A stretch of 64,000 bases of DNA from Pelagicoccus mobilis (GCF_016595505.1 NZ_JAENIL010000012.1:1-64000); one strand, 5' to 3'; positions 52,401-60,147 are shown, counted from the first letter of the stretch. The notes: generated from the letters alone by a model not told the origin. Made by a program: numbers and translations.

Positions 52401-52794
52401 GCAGGCTGACTACGAAGGTGTGGGCGTGACGGTGGGGCGTCATCCGATGGCGTCGCTGCGTGGCGAGTTGGCTGGTGTTTGGCGTGCGGTCGATTTGGAT
52501 ACGACGCCGAATGGGGCTCGAGTGAAGGTGGCGGGGCAGGTGATTTGCCGTCAGCGGCCGGGGACGGCGAAGGGGTTCGTTTTCATCTCGCTGGAGGATG
52601 AGACGGGGATTTCGAACTCGATCGTGATGCCGAAGATGTTCGAAAAATTTCGCCTGACGATTACGCAGGAGAAGTTTTTGGTGATCTCAGGGCAACTGCA
52701 ACGAGCCAAGGGTGTGACTCATGTGAAGGCGGATCGGATCGAGGCGTTGGTGGCTGGGGCGACGCCGGCTTCGGCGAGTTATGATTTCCACTGA
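49459..52794 (+). CDS. dnaE2: error-prone DNA polymerase DnaE2 with in-frame repeat insertions
   Basis: Translesion C-family polymerase of the imu cassette. The 1111-residue protein has an N-terminal PHP domain (YVELHGRSAFSFLRGASQPD), the catalytic palm region with GRGSAANSVVCFCLEITPVD and WPDIDIDLPSG (active-site acidic residues), and a C-terminal OB-like region. Two stretches are foreign to the family: residues about 101-125 (GESRDKHAPT, then GESRHKAASH) translate two family C hairpins, and residues about 842-876 (MSETKRQGHEDHE, VSAGTADATLG) translate a family H repeat and a family E hairpin. All are in frame with no stop. No Shine-Dalgarno is visible; a family E hairpin ends four bases before the ATG. 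Confidence 0.9.
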   Translation: MSEGYVELHGRSAFSFLRGASQPDDLAEACADRGVAAMAVCDRGGFYGSARFHSACLEQGIRGIVGCELPMADGTVLPVVVRTRSGYQNLCRLLTDTHLGESRDKHAPTKKGVMVGESRHKAASHNELRKGEGRVAWSDLVGRVEGLTALTGDEEGVLSQYWRSGDGNGMRLRVAELRRTFGEGNVFVELQRRHERGEERLVSGLRDLAVAEGLPVVATNGVSYARPNERALMDVFTCLREKVKLDGAGGLLSRNGQRFVKAPAEMRYLFRDIPEAVENTLRIAEQVEFSLENLGYEFPSFDVPAGESMATYLRKVVLAGAKKRYRGQPSAKVLRQIEHELRVIEKLGFEGYFLIVWDLVKYCRENGIMAQGRGSAANSVVCFCLEITPVDPVGAGLLFERFLNEERRSWPDIDIDLPSGSRRERVIQEVYRRYGRHGAAMTANVITYRRKSAAREVGKVLGFEEEALGRFSSLYGSHNYDHGVGLEEQLEGSGIAKGHPRGKALVRLCQQVLGLPRHLGQHSGGMVICQGTLDTVVPLEPASMPGRSVVQWDKNDCEDLGIVKVDLLGLGMMAVMQETMESLNAKGVEIELATIPKDDEATFDMMCRADTVGVFQIESRAQIATLPRMKPRTFYDVVVEVGIIRPGPIQGKMVHPYLERREDPSKVEYIDERLVETLERTLGVAIFQEQILKVAMVMAGFTGAEAEELRRAVSTFSTNEKRMRKVLGKLVGAMRDKGVEEGKIEQVVQSVSSFAHYGFPESHAISFGLLAYASTYLKCHYGSEFFAGLLNNQPMGFYSPATLIQDAKRMGIRVRPVCVVESDWRCVASWDDFAHYRAERHSMSETKRQGHEDHEVGERGNGEDRVGVSAGTADATLGEELRLGLVMVKGLASERGKAMVLEREKRAFRSLKDFRFRTGFNKDELRQLASIGALNCFCGDRRTALWEVETLLDEDDLFAHVEEVEDENLSPLEVMTHLERLQADYEGVGVTVGRHPMASLRGELAGVWRAVDLDTTPNGARVKVAGQVICRQRPGTAKGFVFISLEDETGISNSIVMPKMFEKFRLTITQEKFLVISGQLQRAKGVTHVKADRIEALVAGATPASASYDFH
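49759..49784 (-). repeat. REP-like hairpin inside dnaE2, family C
   Basis: Stem GCGTG/CACGC around ACAAG, foot CTCCCAC. In frame, encoding GESRDKHAPT within the PHP-domain end of DnaE2. Confidence 0.9.
49807..49833 (-). repeat. second REP-like hairpin inside dnaE2, family C
   Basis: Stem GCGGC/GCCGC around ACAAG, foot TTCCCAC. 22 bases after the previous copy, same orientation, encoding GESRHKAASH. The two copies use different stems. Confidence 0.9.
51995..52026 (+). repeat. CACGAAG repeat inside dnaE2 (family H)
   Basis: Reads AACGAAGAGACAAGGACACG then AAGACCACGAAG, similar to the runs after imuB and dnaE2. In frame, encoding the charged ETKRQGHEDHE segment. Confidence 0.6.
52063..52087 (-). 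repeat. REP-like hairpin inside dnaE2, family E
   Basis: Stem TCCGCTG/CAGCGGA around GGA, foot CGCTACCT, identical to the copy at 49431. In frame, encoding SAGTADATL. Confidence 0.9.
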
Positions 52795-52802
52795 GTTATG
52801 TG

Positions 52803-52834
52803 TTTACCCACTAAGGGCACGAAGTTGCACGAAG
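52803..52834 (+). repeat. CACGAAG repeat (family H) after dnaE2
   Basis: Reads TTACCCACTAAGGGCACG then AAGTTGCACGAAG, starting nine bases after the dnaE2 stop. Same orientation as the other family H copies. Confidence 0.6.
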
Positions 52835-52877
52835 AATGGGAAGGGCTTTTGTGGTGCAATATTCACTGGTTGTGTGC

Positions 52878-52904
52878 GGCGTGCCCGGCGGTCACGCCCT
52901 ACCT
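52878..52904 (-). repeat. REP-like hairpin, family A, carrying a stop codon
   Basis: Stem GGCGTG/CACGCC, loop CCCGGCGGT, foot CTACCT. On the minus strand the AGG-TAG of the head forms the last codon and stop of the methyltransferase-like gene at 52899-53573. Confidence 0.92.
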
Positions 52905-53573
52905 TTTCGTGGCTTGGTAGAGGCGGTAGGCGGCGCGTTTGGCGCCTTCGTGGGTCTTGGCGGGGATGGCTTTGACTTGGAAACCGGCTTGCTCGAGGCG
53001 CTTGGAAAATTTCTCGTCGGGGCCGGCGGACCAGAAGATGGCATGGCCACCTGGCTTGAGGACGGACTTGAGGGTGCGGACTCCGGATTTTGAATACAGG
53101 TTGGCGTTGCCTTGTTGGACCATGGCTACGGGACCGTTGTCGACGTCGAGTAGGAGGCAGTCGTAGCTTTCGGGCTCGGCTTTGCGGATGATGGCAGTGG
53201 CGTCGGCGATTTGGATCTGGACACGCGGGTCGTCAAGGGCGGTGCCGTTGAGTTCTTTGAGATGGGTGCGGTTCCAGTCGATGACCTCGGGGGCGAGTTC
53301 TATGATTTCGATTGTGGCGTTTTCAGGGGCCGTCTCTAGGGCGGCGGCTAGGGTGTAGCCGAGGCCGAGTCCGCCGATGAGGAGACGGGAGGGGACTTCG
53401 TGGGGGAGGAGTTCGCCGCCGATTTTGCCCAGCAACTTTTCCGAGGCGGATGCTTTGGAGTGCATGAGCTCCTGTCCGGCGTAGTTGATGGAGAAGGCTC
53501 CGTCTTGCTCGTAGAGAGCGAGGGCGCGTCCGGAGTCGGTTTTGGTTTCGGCGAGTTTGATACGTGGCTTCAT
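52899..53573 (-). CDS. spermidine synthase-like methyltransferase-fold protein
   Basis: A 224-residue Rossmann-fold protein. SRLLIGGLGLGYTLAAALE is the SAM/dcSAM-binding loop, IEIIELAPEVIDWNRTHL the acidic second strand, and DCLLLDVDNGPVAMVQQGN the position of the catalytic Asp region in spermidine synthases. The N-terminal beta-domain is short, so the aminopropyl role is uncertain; many such proteins are of unknown function. I start at ATG 53573 (MKPRIKLAETK); the longer frame crosses a repeat. The stop TAG comes from a family A hairpin. Confidence 0.72.
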   Translation of the reverse strand: MKPRIKLAETKTDSGRALALYEQDGAFSINYAGQELMHSKASASEKLLGKIGGELLPHEVPSRLLIGGLGLGYTLAAALETAPENATIEIIELAPEVIDWNRTHLKELNGTALDDPRVQIQIADATAIIRKAEPESYDCLLLDVDNGPVAMVQQGNANLYSKSGVRTLKSVLKPGGHAIFWSAGPDEKFSKRLEQAGFQVKAIPAKTHEGAKRAAYRLYQATKR

Positions 53574-53576
53574 GGT

Positions 53577-53661
53577 GAATTGAGAATGAAGAGTTAAGAA
53601 TGAAGAAGTCGTTTTAAGCGAGTGGTTCTTCATTCGGCGTTCTCAATTCTTCGTTTGGCGG
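53577..53661. repeat. GAATGAAG inverted repeat (family J)
   Basis: A GAATTGAGAATGAAGAG arm (53577-) is followed by TTAAGAATGAAG and then, about 40 bases on, by the inverted pieces TTCTTCATTC and TTCTCAATTC. It fills the gap between the AraC gene and the methyltransferase-like gene; its right end overlaps the AraC gene end. Confidence 0.55.
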
Positions 53662-54641
53662 TATTCTTTGGGGGATTGGGGCTCGAATTTTCGCCAGGTG
53701 CGGTTGAAGGAGGCCATGGATTGGAAGCCGACTTCAAAGGCGGCTTCGGTAATGCTGAGATTGGGGTTCCAGAGGAGCTTTTTGCACTCGGCGATGCGGA
53801 GGCGTCCGAGGTATTCGGCGAAGCCGATACCGACGGTTTCTTTGAAGCGTTTGCTGAAATGGAAGGGGCTGATGCCGGCGGCGTTGGCGACGTCGTTTAG
53901 GGTGATCGCTTGGCTGTAGTTGTTGGCTAGATACTCTTTGGCTTTGCGGATGGAGTCGGGTTCGCTGTTGTCGAGTTCGGTGAGGATGCGTTCGCTGGCT
54001 ATGGAGAGTTGTTTGGCGTAGGTCTTGAGGAGGGTTGTCATGGCCCGATATTTTTCGGGTGGGACGATGGGGGTGGCGAAGTAGGCTTGTTCGAGATCGG
54101 AGAGTTGCGCGTCGGGCTTGTTGTCGTGGAGGCGGGCCATGGCCTGGCGGAAGGCGTCACGGGTGGGTTCTTTGACCATGACTTGTCCGGTTTTGAGGAA
54201 GGCGAGCAGTTGATTGCCGGCTTTGACGGGGACCATGGTTTCGCAGAGTCCGGCGAAGCACTCGAAGGTGCGAGGCGCGTCGCCGAAGGCTTGGTTGACG
54301 GCTCCGACGCTGGTGGGGGATTTTTCAGTTAGGGTGGTGCCTTCGGCTGCGGAGCGTTCTGTGGAGTCGGAGTCGGCGATACCCATCTCTTTTTCGATGC
54401 CTCGGTGCAGGGCTTGGCAGGTCGAGCAACTGTGCCCGGCTTTGTTCATGAGGGAGCAAAAGCTGGTGCGTGCTTGATGCTTGGAGCAGAGGGCCATGGT
54501 GAGTTGGGAGGCTGGCTCGAGGGTGAGCGGGAGGCCGGTGGCGTCTTGGAATGCTTCCTCGTACTCCCGGTAGTCCGCGGTGGAGCGGAGTTTTTCGATC
54601 ACGGTTTCGTAGTAGGCGGCCTTTTCGGGGGTAAGAGGCAT
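53643..54641 (-). CDS. AraC-family regulator with PocR sensory domain
   Basis: A 332-residue regulator. The N-terminal PocR-like ligand domain carries FCSLMNKAGHSCSTCQALHR and ECFAGLCETMVPVKAGNQLL, whose Cys residues may bind a metal, redox or sulfur ligand. The C-terminal 100 residues are a double-HTH AraC domain (ITLNDVANAAGISPFHFSK, then SITEAAFEVGFQSMASFNRT). It is divergent from FadL-SQR-DsrC-DsrE2 with about 100 bases between starts, so regulation of that operon is likely. The inducer is unknown; a sulfur compound is an attractive guess. Confidence 0.88.
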   Translation of the reverse strand: MPLTPEKAAYYETVIEKLRSTADYREYEEAFQDATGLPLTLEPASQLTMALCSKHQARTSFCSLMNKAGHSCSTCQALHRGIEKEMGIADSDSTERSAAEGTTLTEKSPTSVGAVNQAFGDAPRTFECFAGLCETMVPVKAGNQLLAFLKTGQVMVKEPTRDAFRQAMARLHDNKPDAQLSDLEQAYFATPIVPPEKYRAMTTLLKTYAKQLSIASERILTELDNSEPDSIRKAKEYLANNYSQAITLNDVANAAGISPFHFSKRFKETVGIGFAEYLGRLRIAECKKLLWNPNLSITEAAFEVGFQSMASFNRTWRKFEPQSPKEYRQTKN

Positions 54642-54743
54642 AAGGGAATTTTGAGGGAAAAACTGGGAATCGCAATTAGTGAGCGCGACTTCGCAAGGAC
54701 TGAGAAGAACTTATCTACGAAAGACACTATATTAGCAAGCGTT

Positions 54744-56129
54744 ATGAAGATGCCCCAAACAGTCCTCACCTTCGCGATTGGAACTGTCGGAATAGCGACT
54801 TCGCTATTTGGCACTAACGGCATGAATATGGAGGGGTACGGGGCTCGGGCGACAGCGCTTGGAGGCGCTGGGGCTGCGATTGATACGGGGACTGCGGCTC
54901 CGATGAACAACCCTGCTACGCTTCTGTTGCAGAAGAAGGAGGCGCGACTGGATGCGGCTTTGGGGTTTTTGGGGCCGGATGTTTCGGCTTCGATGCCGGG
55001 TTATGGATCTGTGGAATCTGGCTCGGATGCGTTTTTCATGCCTACGGTGGGCTATGCGAAACGTCGCGGCAATCATGCCTGGGGTTTGTCCATCTACGGC
55101 CAAGGGGGCATGGGCACGGAGTATTCGGGGGACTCGTTTATGGGATTGGGACGCGGTTTGGGAAACATGACGGAGGTTTCGGTTGGCCGTATGATGTTGC
55201 CGTATGCTTACCAGGTTAACGAGAAGCTAGGGGTCGGTGGTTCTGTTGACTATGTTTGGGCTGGAATGGACCTTTGTATGGCTATGTCTGGGCAGCAGTT
55301 GATGGACATGGCGAATCCGATGAGTCAAATGTCGGGCAAAGCTTCAGGCACTTTGTTGAACGCGATGAATTCGATGCAGATGCAGCCTGAGTTCGCCTAT
55401 TTCGACTTCAAGAACGGCAACAAGTTTTTTGGGGAAGCGAAGGGGGATGGATTTGCGGCGAATCTGGGCGTGACCTACGATTTGAGTCATGAGTTGAGGT
55501 TTGGCGCGGTGTATCACTCGGCAACCTCGCTGGGTGATCTTACGACGGATGCGGCGAAGGTTTCCGTGGGTGGCACGAATCCGATGGGCTACATGGAGAT
55601 GGGCTTAGATGGCGATGTATCCATAAATGACTTTCAATGGCCCGCGACTTATGCGGTAGGTGTGATGTATCGTCCTGCGACCCGTTGGAGAATCGTAGGT
55701 GACATAAAGCAGATCGAGTGGTCAGAGGTTATGGATTCGTTTCGAATGAGTTTTGTAGCGAACGACCTTCCTAGCAACGGGCCAATGGCTGGAATGGATA
55801 TCGCGGCAGAGCTCTATCAGAATTGGAGCGACCAGACTGTGTACTCTGTGGGAGTGGAGTACGCAACGGCGGAGCGAGGCGCGTATCGCGTTGGCTTTAA
55901 TCATGCTACTAATCCGATCCCTGATCACTTTTTGAATCCGCTCTTCCCGGCGACGGTCGAGGATCATGTGACTATCGGTGGAGAGCACCAGGTGGGAAGG
56001 AAGTCTAGTATTAGTTGGTCGGGAACGATCGGGCTGACGCAGAAGGAAACGAATCCGGCGTTTGGAATCGTCTCCGAGCACGGGCAAACGAATTTCCAGA
56101 TCATGTATTCAAGGTTCTGGGGCGAGTAG
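54744..56129 (+). CDS. FadL/OmpP1-family outer membrane protein
   Basis: A 461-residue beta-barrel with a signal region (QTVLTFAIGTVGIATSLFG), the FadL-type start GYGARATALGGAGAAIDTG, an N-terminal hatch and a terminal aromatic (IMYSRFWGE, last residues close to the usual F). FadL proteins import hydrophobic molecules such as fatty acids, aromatics or, in some sulfur oxidisers, possibly sulfur compounds. Start is ATG 54744; the frame upstream overlaps the AraC gene. It is the first gene of the sulfur operon, 52 bases before SQR, under the divergent AraC gene. Confidence 0.85.
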   Translation: MKMPQTVLTFAIGTVGIATSLFGTNGMNMEGYGARATALGGAGAAIDTGTAAPMNNPATLLLQKKEARLDAALGFLGPDVSASMPGYGSVESGSDAFFMPTVGYAKRRGNHAWGLSIYGQGGMGTEYSGDSFMGLGRGLGNMTEVSVGRMMLPYAYQVNEKLGVGGSVDYVWAGMDLCMAMSGQQLMDMANPMSQMSGKASGTLLNAMNSMQMQPEFAYFDFKNGNKFFGEAKGDGFAANLGVTYDLSHELRFGAVYHSATSLGDLTTDAAKVSVGGTNPMGYMEMGLDGDVSINDFQWPATYAVGVMYRPATRWRIVGDIKQIEWSEVMDSFRMSFVANDLPSNGPMAGMDIAAELYQNWSDQTVYSVGVEYATAERGAYRVGFNHATNPIPDHFLNPLFPATVEDHVTIGGEHQVGRKSSISWSGTIGLTQKETNPAFGIVSEHGQTNFQIMYSRFWGE

Positions 56130-56181
56130 AGCAACCCGTTCAAAGCTATAGGCATTTGAGGATGCTAGGAAAGGAAGAGGA

Positions 56182-57453
56182 ATGAAGAAGCTATTGATAT
56201 TAGGGGCCGGTACGGCTGGTACGGTTATAGCCAATAAGATGGTACGGAAGTTGCCTGCGAAAGAGTGGCAGGTGGAAGTGGTGGATCAGGACCCGGTTCA
56301 CTACTATCAACCCGGTTTTCTGTTCATGCCTTTCGGGATCTATGGCGAAAAGGATGTGGTTAAGCCTAAGAAGCGTTTCCTTTCTCGAAAGGTGAATCTG
56401 AGGATGGGTACCATTGAGAGGATCGATGCGGATACGAATAAGGTGTATCTGGAAAATGGTGACTCTGTCCACTACGACTTGTTGGTGATCGCTACGGGTA
56501 CTACTCCGAGACCGGATGAGATTGAAGGAATGGAAGGGGACGATTGGGGCCGTGATGTCCATGAATTCTATACCTTTGATGGGTCCTGTAAATTGGCCCG
56601 TCGGCTGCGAGAATGGAAAGGTGGCCGAATGGTGATCAATGTGGCGGAGATGCCGATTAAGTGTCCGGTCGCTCCGCTTGAGTTCGCGTTTCTCGCGGAC
56701 TGGTGGCTGACGAAAAATGGACTTCGCGATAAAACGGAGATCCATTATGTTACTCCTCTTTCAGGGGCTTTTACCAAGCCTGTCGCCACGGAACGACTAC
56801 AACATATGTTGGACGAGCGTCGGATCCATGTGGAGACTGATTTTGCGATCGGTTCAGTGGATAACGACAAAAAGCGAATCGTCTCCTGGGATGACAGGGC
56901 GGTGGATTACGACTTGTTGGTTGCGGTGCCGACGAACATGGGGGCGGATGCGATGGAGCGTTCTGGACTCGGTGATGAGTTGAACTTTGTGCCGACTGAT
57001 AAAGAGACGCTGAGGTCGCTTGCTAGAGAGAATATCTTTGTGATCGGTGATGCTACGGATTTGCCAGCTTCGAAGGCTGGTTCTGTGGCCCACTTCGAAG
57101 CGGAGATTCTGGAGGAGAATTTGCTCGCGGTTGTGGCGGGTAAGGAGCTTGAAGCGCGGTTCGACGGACATTCGAACTGTTTCGTGGAAACGGGGTACGG
57201 CAAGGGTATGCTGATCGACTTTAACTACGAGACCGAACCTCTGCCTGGCACCTTTCCGTTCGCGAAATTGGGGCCTATGCCCTTGCTCAAGGAATCGCGA
57301 ATAAACCACTGGGGGAAACTCATGTTTCGCCATGTCTATTGGCATGCTCTGTTGCCTGGTTTGCCCTTGGGGATAGGGCCTCATATGTCGCTCAAGGGGA
57401 AGCGAACTGACCTTTTGAAGCGGAACTCTCCTGTCTTAGCGGGTGCTCGCTGA
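56182..57453 (+). CDS. sulfide:quinone oxidoreductase-like flavoprotein
   Basis: Oxidises sulfide to zero-valent sulfur or persulfide and passes electrons to quinone at the inner membrane. The 423-residue protein has the FAD motif ILGAGTAGTVIANKM, and a second flavin region FVIGDATDLPASKAGS. Catalytic Cys candidates are Cys161 in EMPIKCPVAPLEFAF and Cys333 in SNCFVETGYGKGMLIDF, with Cys136 nearby; these match the SQR pattern. The C-terminal amphipathic segment (NHWGKLMFRHVYWHALLPG) fits membrane attachment. A strong AGGAAAGGAAGAGG ribosome site precedes ATG 56182. It lies in an operon with DsrC- and DsrE2-like genes, supporting persulfide transfer. Confidence 0.88.
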   Translation: MKKLLILGAGTAGTVIANKMVRKLPAKEWQVEVVDQDPVHYYQPGFLFMPFGIYGEKDVVKPKKRFLSRKVNLRMGTIERIDADTNKVYLENGDSVHYDLLVIATGTTPRPDEIEGMEGDDWGRDVHEFYTFDGSCKLARRLREWKGGRMVINVAEMPIKCPVAPLEFAFLADWWLTKNGLRDKTEIHYVTPLSGAFTKPVATERLQHMLDERRIHVETDFAIGSVDNDKKRIVSWDDRAVDYDLLVAVPTNMGADAMERSGLGDELNFVPTDKETLRSLARENIFVIGDATDLPASKAGSVAHFEAEILEENLLAVVAGKELEARFDGHSNCFVETGYGKGMLIDFNYETEPLPGTFPFAKLGPMPLLKESRINHWGKLMFRHVYWHALLPGLPLGIGPHMSLKGKRTDLLKRNSPVLAGAR

Positions 57454-57482
57454 GTCGCAGTAATCAATTAATCAATACGAAA

Positions 57483-57800
57483 ATGAACCAAAGAGAAATA
57501 GCAGGTAGGATTGTCGGTTTCGACGATGAGAACTTCATGGTGAATCATAATGACTGGGACGAGAGCATTGCGGCCGCCCTGGCTGAAGAAGAAGGGGTAG
57601 GGCTTTTAAATGACCGTCACTTCATGGTGATAGAGTATCTCCGCAGAGTATACGAAGAGAAGGGGACGGGGCCAACGATCCGTCGCCTGACGAAAGAAAG
57701 CGGTGTTCCGACTAAGGAGCTGTATTCTCTGTTTCCTGGAGCTCCTGCCAAGAAGGCTGCTCGGATCTCTGGAATTCCCAAGCCAAAGGGTTGCATCTAA
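57483..57800 (+). CDS. DsrC/TusE-like sulfur carrier (C-terminal Cys only)
   Basis: A 105-residue DsrC-fold protein with FDDENFMVNHNDWDESIAAA, RHFMVIEYLRRVYEEKGTG and the signature tail ARISGIPKPKGCI. The penultimate Cys104 (CysA) is present; the second Cys that defines true DsrC (11 residues earlier) is absent, as in TusE-like and related carriers. It would accept sulfur as a persulfide on Cys104. Its neighbours suggest it takes sulfur from SQR via the DsrE2-like protein. MnmA is encoded 3.3 kb away on the other strand, so tRNA thiolation as in TusE is another possibility. Confidence 0.88.
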   Translation: MNQREIAGRIVGFDDENFMVNHNDWDESIAAALAEEEGVGLLNDRHFMVIEYLRRVYEEKGTGPTIRRLTKESGVPTKELYSLFPGAPAKKAARISGIPKPKGCI

Positions 57801-57823
57801 TTTAACGAAGAAAGGAATTAACG

Positions 57824-58333
57824 ATGAGTACCTTATTAGAAGAGAAACCGGTTGAGAAAAAAGAAGAAAGAACGCCCGTTAAGCGTGTATCCATAATCGT
57901 ATCACAGGGTTCGCTAGAGAAGGTTTATCCTGCCTTGATTATGGCGAATGGAGCGCGGATGGAAGGAATCGAAGCTACGTTGTTTTTCACCTTCTTTGGA
58001 ATGGACGCCATTTTGAAGAAAAAGCAGGACAAGCTGAAAGTGGCGACTGTTGGCAATCCTGCAATGGGCATTCCTACTATTGTCGGAGCGATTCCTGGTA
58101 TGTCTGCATTCGCTACCAAGATGATGAAGAAGGAGATGGAAGAGCTCGATATCCCTCCTGTTGGTGAGTTCCTTGAAATGATCGAGGATGCTGGCGGAGA
58201 GATCTATGCCTGTAAGGCTGCGTTTGAGATGTTCCATCTTAAGAAAGAGGACCTCTGCTCTCAAGTTAAGGAGATCATCACTGTTGGTGACTTCTACGAA
58301 AAGAGCGCGGGAGCCCAGATCATCTTTACCTGA
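57824..58333 (+). CDS. DsrE2-like (DsrE/DsrF-fold) sulfurtransferase
   Basis: A 169-residue DsrE-fold protein with an N-terminal charged tail, VSIIVSQGSLEKVYPALIMA, ANGARMEGIEATLFFTFFGM and GGEIYACKAAFEMFHLKK. Cys130 is the conserved sulfur-bearing Cys; Cys145 is a second candidate. DsrE2 proteins pass persulfide sulfur between donors and carriers, often next to TusA or DsrC-like proteins. Good AAAGGA site 11 bases before ATG. A terminator follows at 58360-58393, closing the operon. Confidence 0.88.
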   Translation: MSTLLEEKPVEKKEERTPVKRVSIIVSQGSLEKVYPALIMANGARMEGIEATLFFTFFGMDAILKKKQDKLKVATVGNPAMGIPTIVGAIPGMSAFATKMMKKEMEELDIPPVGEFLEMIEDAGGEIYACKAAFEMFHLKKEDLCSQVKEIITVGDFYEKSAGAQIIFT

Positions 58334-58359
58334 TATACCCCTGAGCCCTAGTCAATCGA

Positions 58360-58393
58360 CCCTTCTCTGCGTATGCGGGGAAGGGCTTTTGTG
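58360..58393 (+). terminator. terminator of the sulfur operon
   Basis: Stem CCCTTC/GAAGGG with a GC-rich inner part is followed by CTTTTGTG. It lies about 27 bases after the DsrE2-like stop. Confidence 0.65.
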
Positions 58394-58421
58394 TCTACTG
58401 GTGGTATTAAAAGGTAGTGGT

Positions 58422-58446
58422 GCCCGTCAGGGGCAACGGGCTACCT
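58422..58446 (-). repeat. REP-like hairpin carrying the kinase stop
   Basis: Stem GCCCGT/ACGGGC, loop CAGGGGCA, foot TACCT. On the minus strand the AGG-TAG of the head forms the last codon and stop of the histidine kinase gene. Confidence 0.85.
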
Positions 58447-60147
58447 GTGGGCGGGGAGGGTGATGCGCATGGTGGTGCCGGTGGGGCCGGTTTTGGAGAC
58501 GGCGATGTCGCCGTGGTGGGTGCGGAGGATGCGTTTGACGATGGAGAGGCCGAGACCGGTGCCTTCGGGCTTGTCGGTGAGGAAGGAGTCGAAGACGCGT
58601 TCGACGAGGTTTTCTGGGATGCCGGTGCCGGTGTCCTCGACGTAGAGAATGATGTTTTTTCCTTTCTCGGATTCTTCGGATGTAGTGGAAATTGTGAGAC
58701 GGCCGCCGTCGGGCATGGCGTCGGAGGCGTTGATGATGAGGTTGAGGAGGACTTGTTGGAGTTGGCCTTTGTTGCCGTTGACTCGGGACTTGAGGTTCGC
58801 TGGCTGGTGTTCGATGTCGATTTTGAGTTGTCGCATCTTGTGGCGGACGAGCAGGCAGGTGTCGGCTACAAGTTCATCGATATCCCAGAGGGTGAATATA
58901 CCTTCTGGGGCTTTGCCGAAGGAGAGTACTTTGCTGACGATCTCTTCGAGCTGGTTGAACTTCTCTTTTATGACTTGCTTGTCCTTGTGGCGTGGGTCGG
59001 TGTCGGGGTAGTCGAGGTTGAGCGAGCTGAAGAGGAGCTTGATCACGGTGAGAGGATTGCGGATCTCGTGGGCGATCTCTGCGGAGAGCAGGCCGAGGGT
59101 TGTGAGGCGCTCGGACTTGCGGAGGCGTTCTTCGGAGTTGAAGACGCGGGTGTAGAGTTCGGCGTTTTGGGCGGCGACTGCGGCGAGGTCGGCGAATGCT
59201 TGCAGGAGTCGGCGTTCGCTATTGGGAAAGCGGTGTCGGACTTTTGTGAATACGTTCAGGATGCCGGTAACGCTGCCTTCGTATATCATTGGGGTGGAGA
59301 GGCAGGAGGTGACTTCGGAGTCGTGGGGAACGTCTTTGAGGTCGAAGTAGTCGGGGGTGGTTATGTTGGAAAACTCGACTTGTCGTTTTGTGCGGATGGC
59401 GGAACCGGCCAGGCTTTCGGAGAGATCGAGTTCGCCGAGGTTCTCGATGTACTTCTGATTGAGGGGACGAGCGGAGAGTAGCTTTACTTTTTGGGTTTTC
59501 GAATCGAACAGCTGGAGGGTGCAGAGCCGGGCTCGGGTGAGTTCCATGGCGGCTTCTGTTACGGTTTCCCAGAGGGAGTGTGTTTCGAAGTTGGATACGA
59601 TGTTTTGGCCGACCTCGATGAGGGCTTTTAGCTGATCGGATTGGTTGGCGAGTTGGCGGCGGTGCCAGACGGATTGGAGGACTCGGGCGGATTCGTCGGC
59701 TAGTAGGACGAGATGATCTAGGTCTTCTTGGGTGAAGGCGTCGATTTCTGCTCGGGATACGCTGAGGACTCCGATGATGTGGCCGCCTGATATCATAGGG
59801 GCGATGATTTTGGAGCGTACGCCGTCGATGAGCTTTACGTAGCGGGGGTCAGCTTTGACGTTGTTTGAGAGGATGGGCTCTCCGTTGAAGGCGACGCGTC
59901 CGACGAGTCCTTTGCCGGGATGAATGGAGAGGTCTTTTGTTTCGGTTGGGTAGCCGAGGGAGTATTCGATTTCGAGGAGAGAGGAGTTGGGGTTGATCAG
60001 GCTGATGGTCGCCGCGAGGGGAGCGAAAAGGCGCTGTAGTTCTCCCATGACTACGAGGTAAGCGTCGCGGGGGGAGTCGGAACTGCTAGCGGCTTGGCTG
60101 ATGCGGTAGAGTGAGAGGAGCGTTTCTGGATTGTCGGTGAGGGACAC
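58441..60147 (-). CDS. soluble GAF-GAF sensor histidine kinase
   Basis: A cytoplasmic histidine kinase of about 568 residues with two GAF domains (about 25-160 and 175-330), HisKA with the phospho-His in AEIAHEIRNPLTVIK (His360 counted from the start chosen here), and an HATPase_c domain (LLNLIINASDAMPDGG, VEDTGTGIPENLVERVFD, GTGLGLSIVK). No membrane helix. The GAFs may bind a ligand, haem or cofactor; the signal is unknown and no response regulator is adjacent. I choose GTG 60147 (start VSLTDNPETLLSLY), because the longer frame begins inside a family C hairpin. The stop TAG is in another hairpin. Confidence 0.85.
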   Translation of the reverse strand: MSLTDNPETLLSLYRISQAASSSDSPRDAYLVVMGELQRLFAPLAATISLINPNSSLLEIEYSLGYPTETKDLSIHPGKGLVGRVAFNGEPILSNNVKADPRYVKLIDGVRSKIIAPMISGGHIIGVLSVSRAEIDAFTQEDLDHLVLLADESARVLQSVWHRRQLANQSDQLKALIEVGQNIVSNFETHSLWETVTEAAMELTRARLCTLQLFDSKTQKVKLLSARPLNQKYIENLGELDLSESLAGSAIRTKRQVEFSNITTPDYFDLKDVPHDSEVTSCLSTPMIYEGSVTGILNVFTKVRHRFPNSERRLLQAFADLAAVAAQNAELYTRVFNSEERLRKSERLTTLGLLSAEIAHEIRNPLTVIKLLFSSLNLDYPDTDPRHKDKQVIKEKFNQLEEIVSKVLSFGKAPEGIFTLWDIDELVADTCLLVRHKMRQLKIDIEHQPANLKSRVNGNKGQLQQVLLNLIINASDAMPDGGRLTISTTSEESEKGKNIILYVEDTGTGIPENLVERVFDSFLTDKPEGTGLGLSIVKRILRTHHGDIAVSKTGPTGTTMRITLPAHR

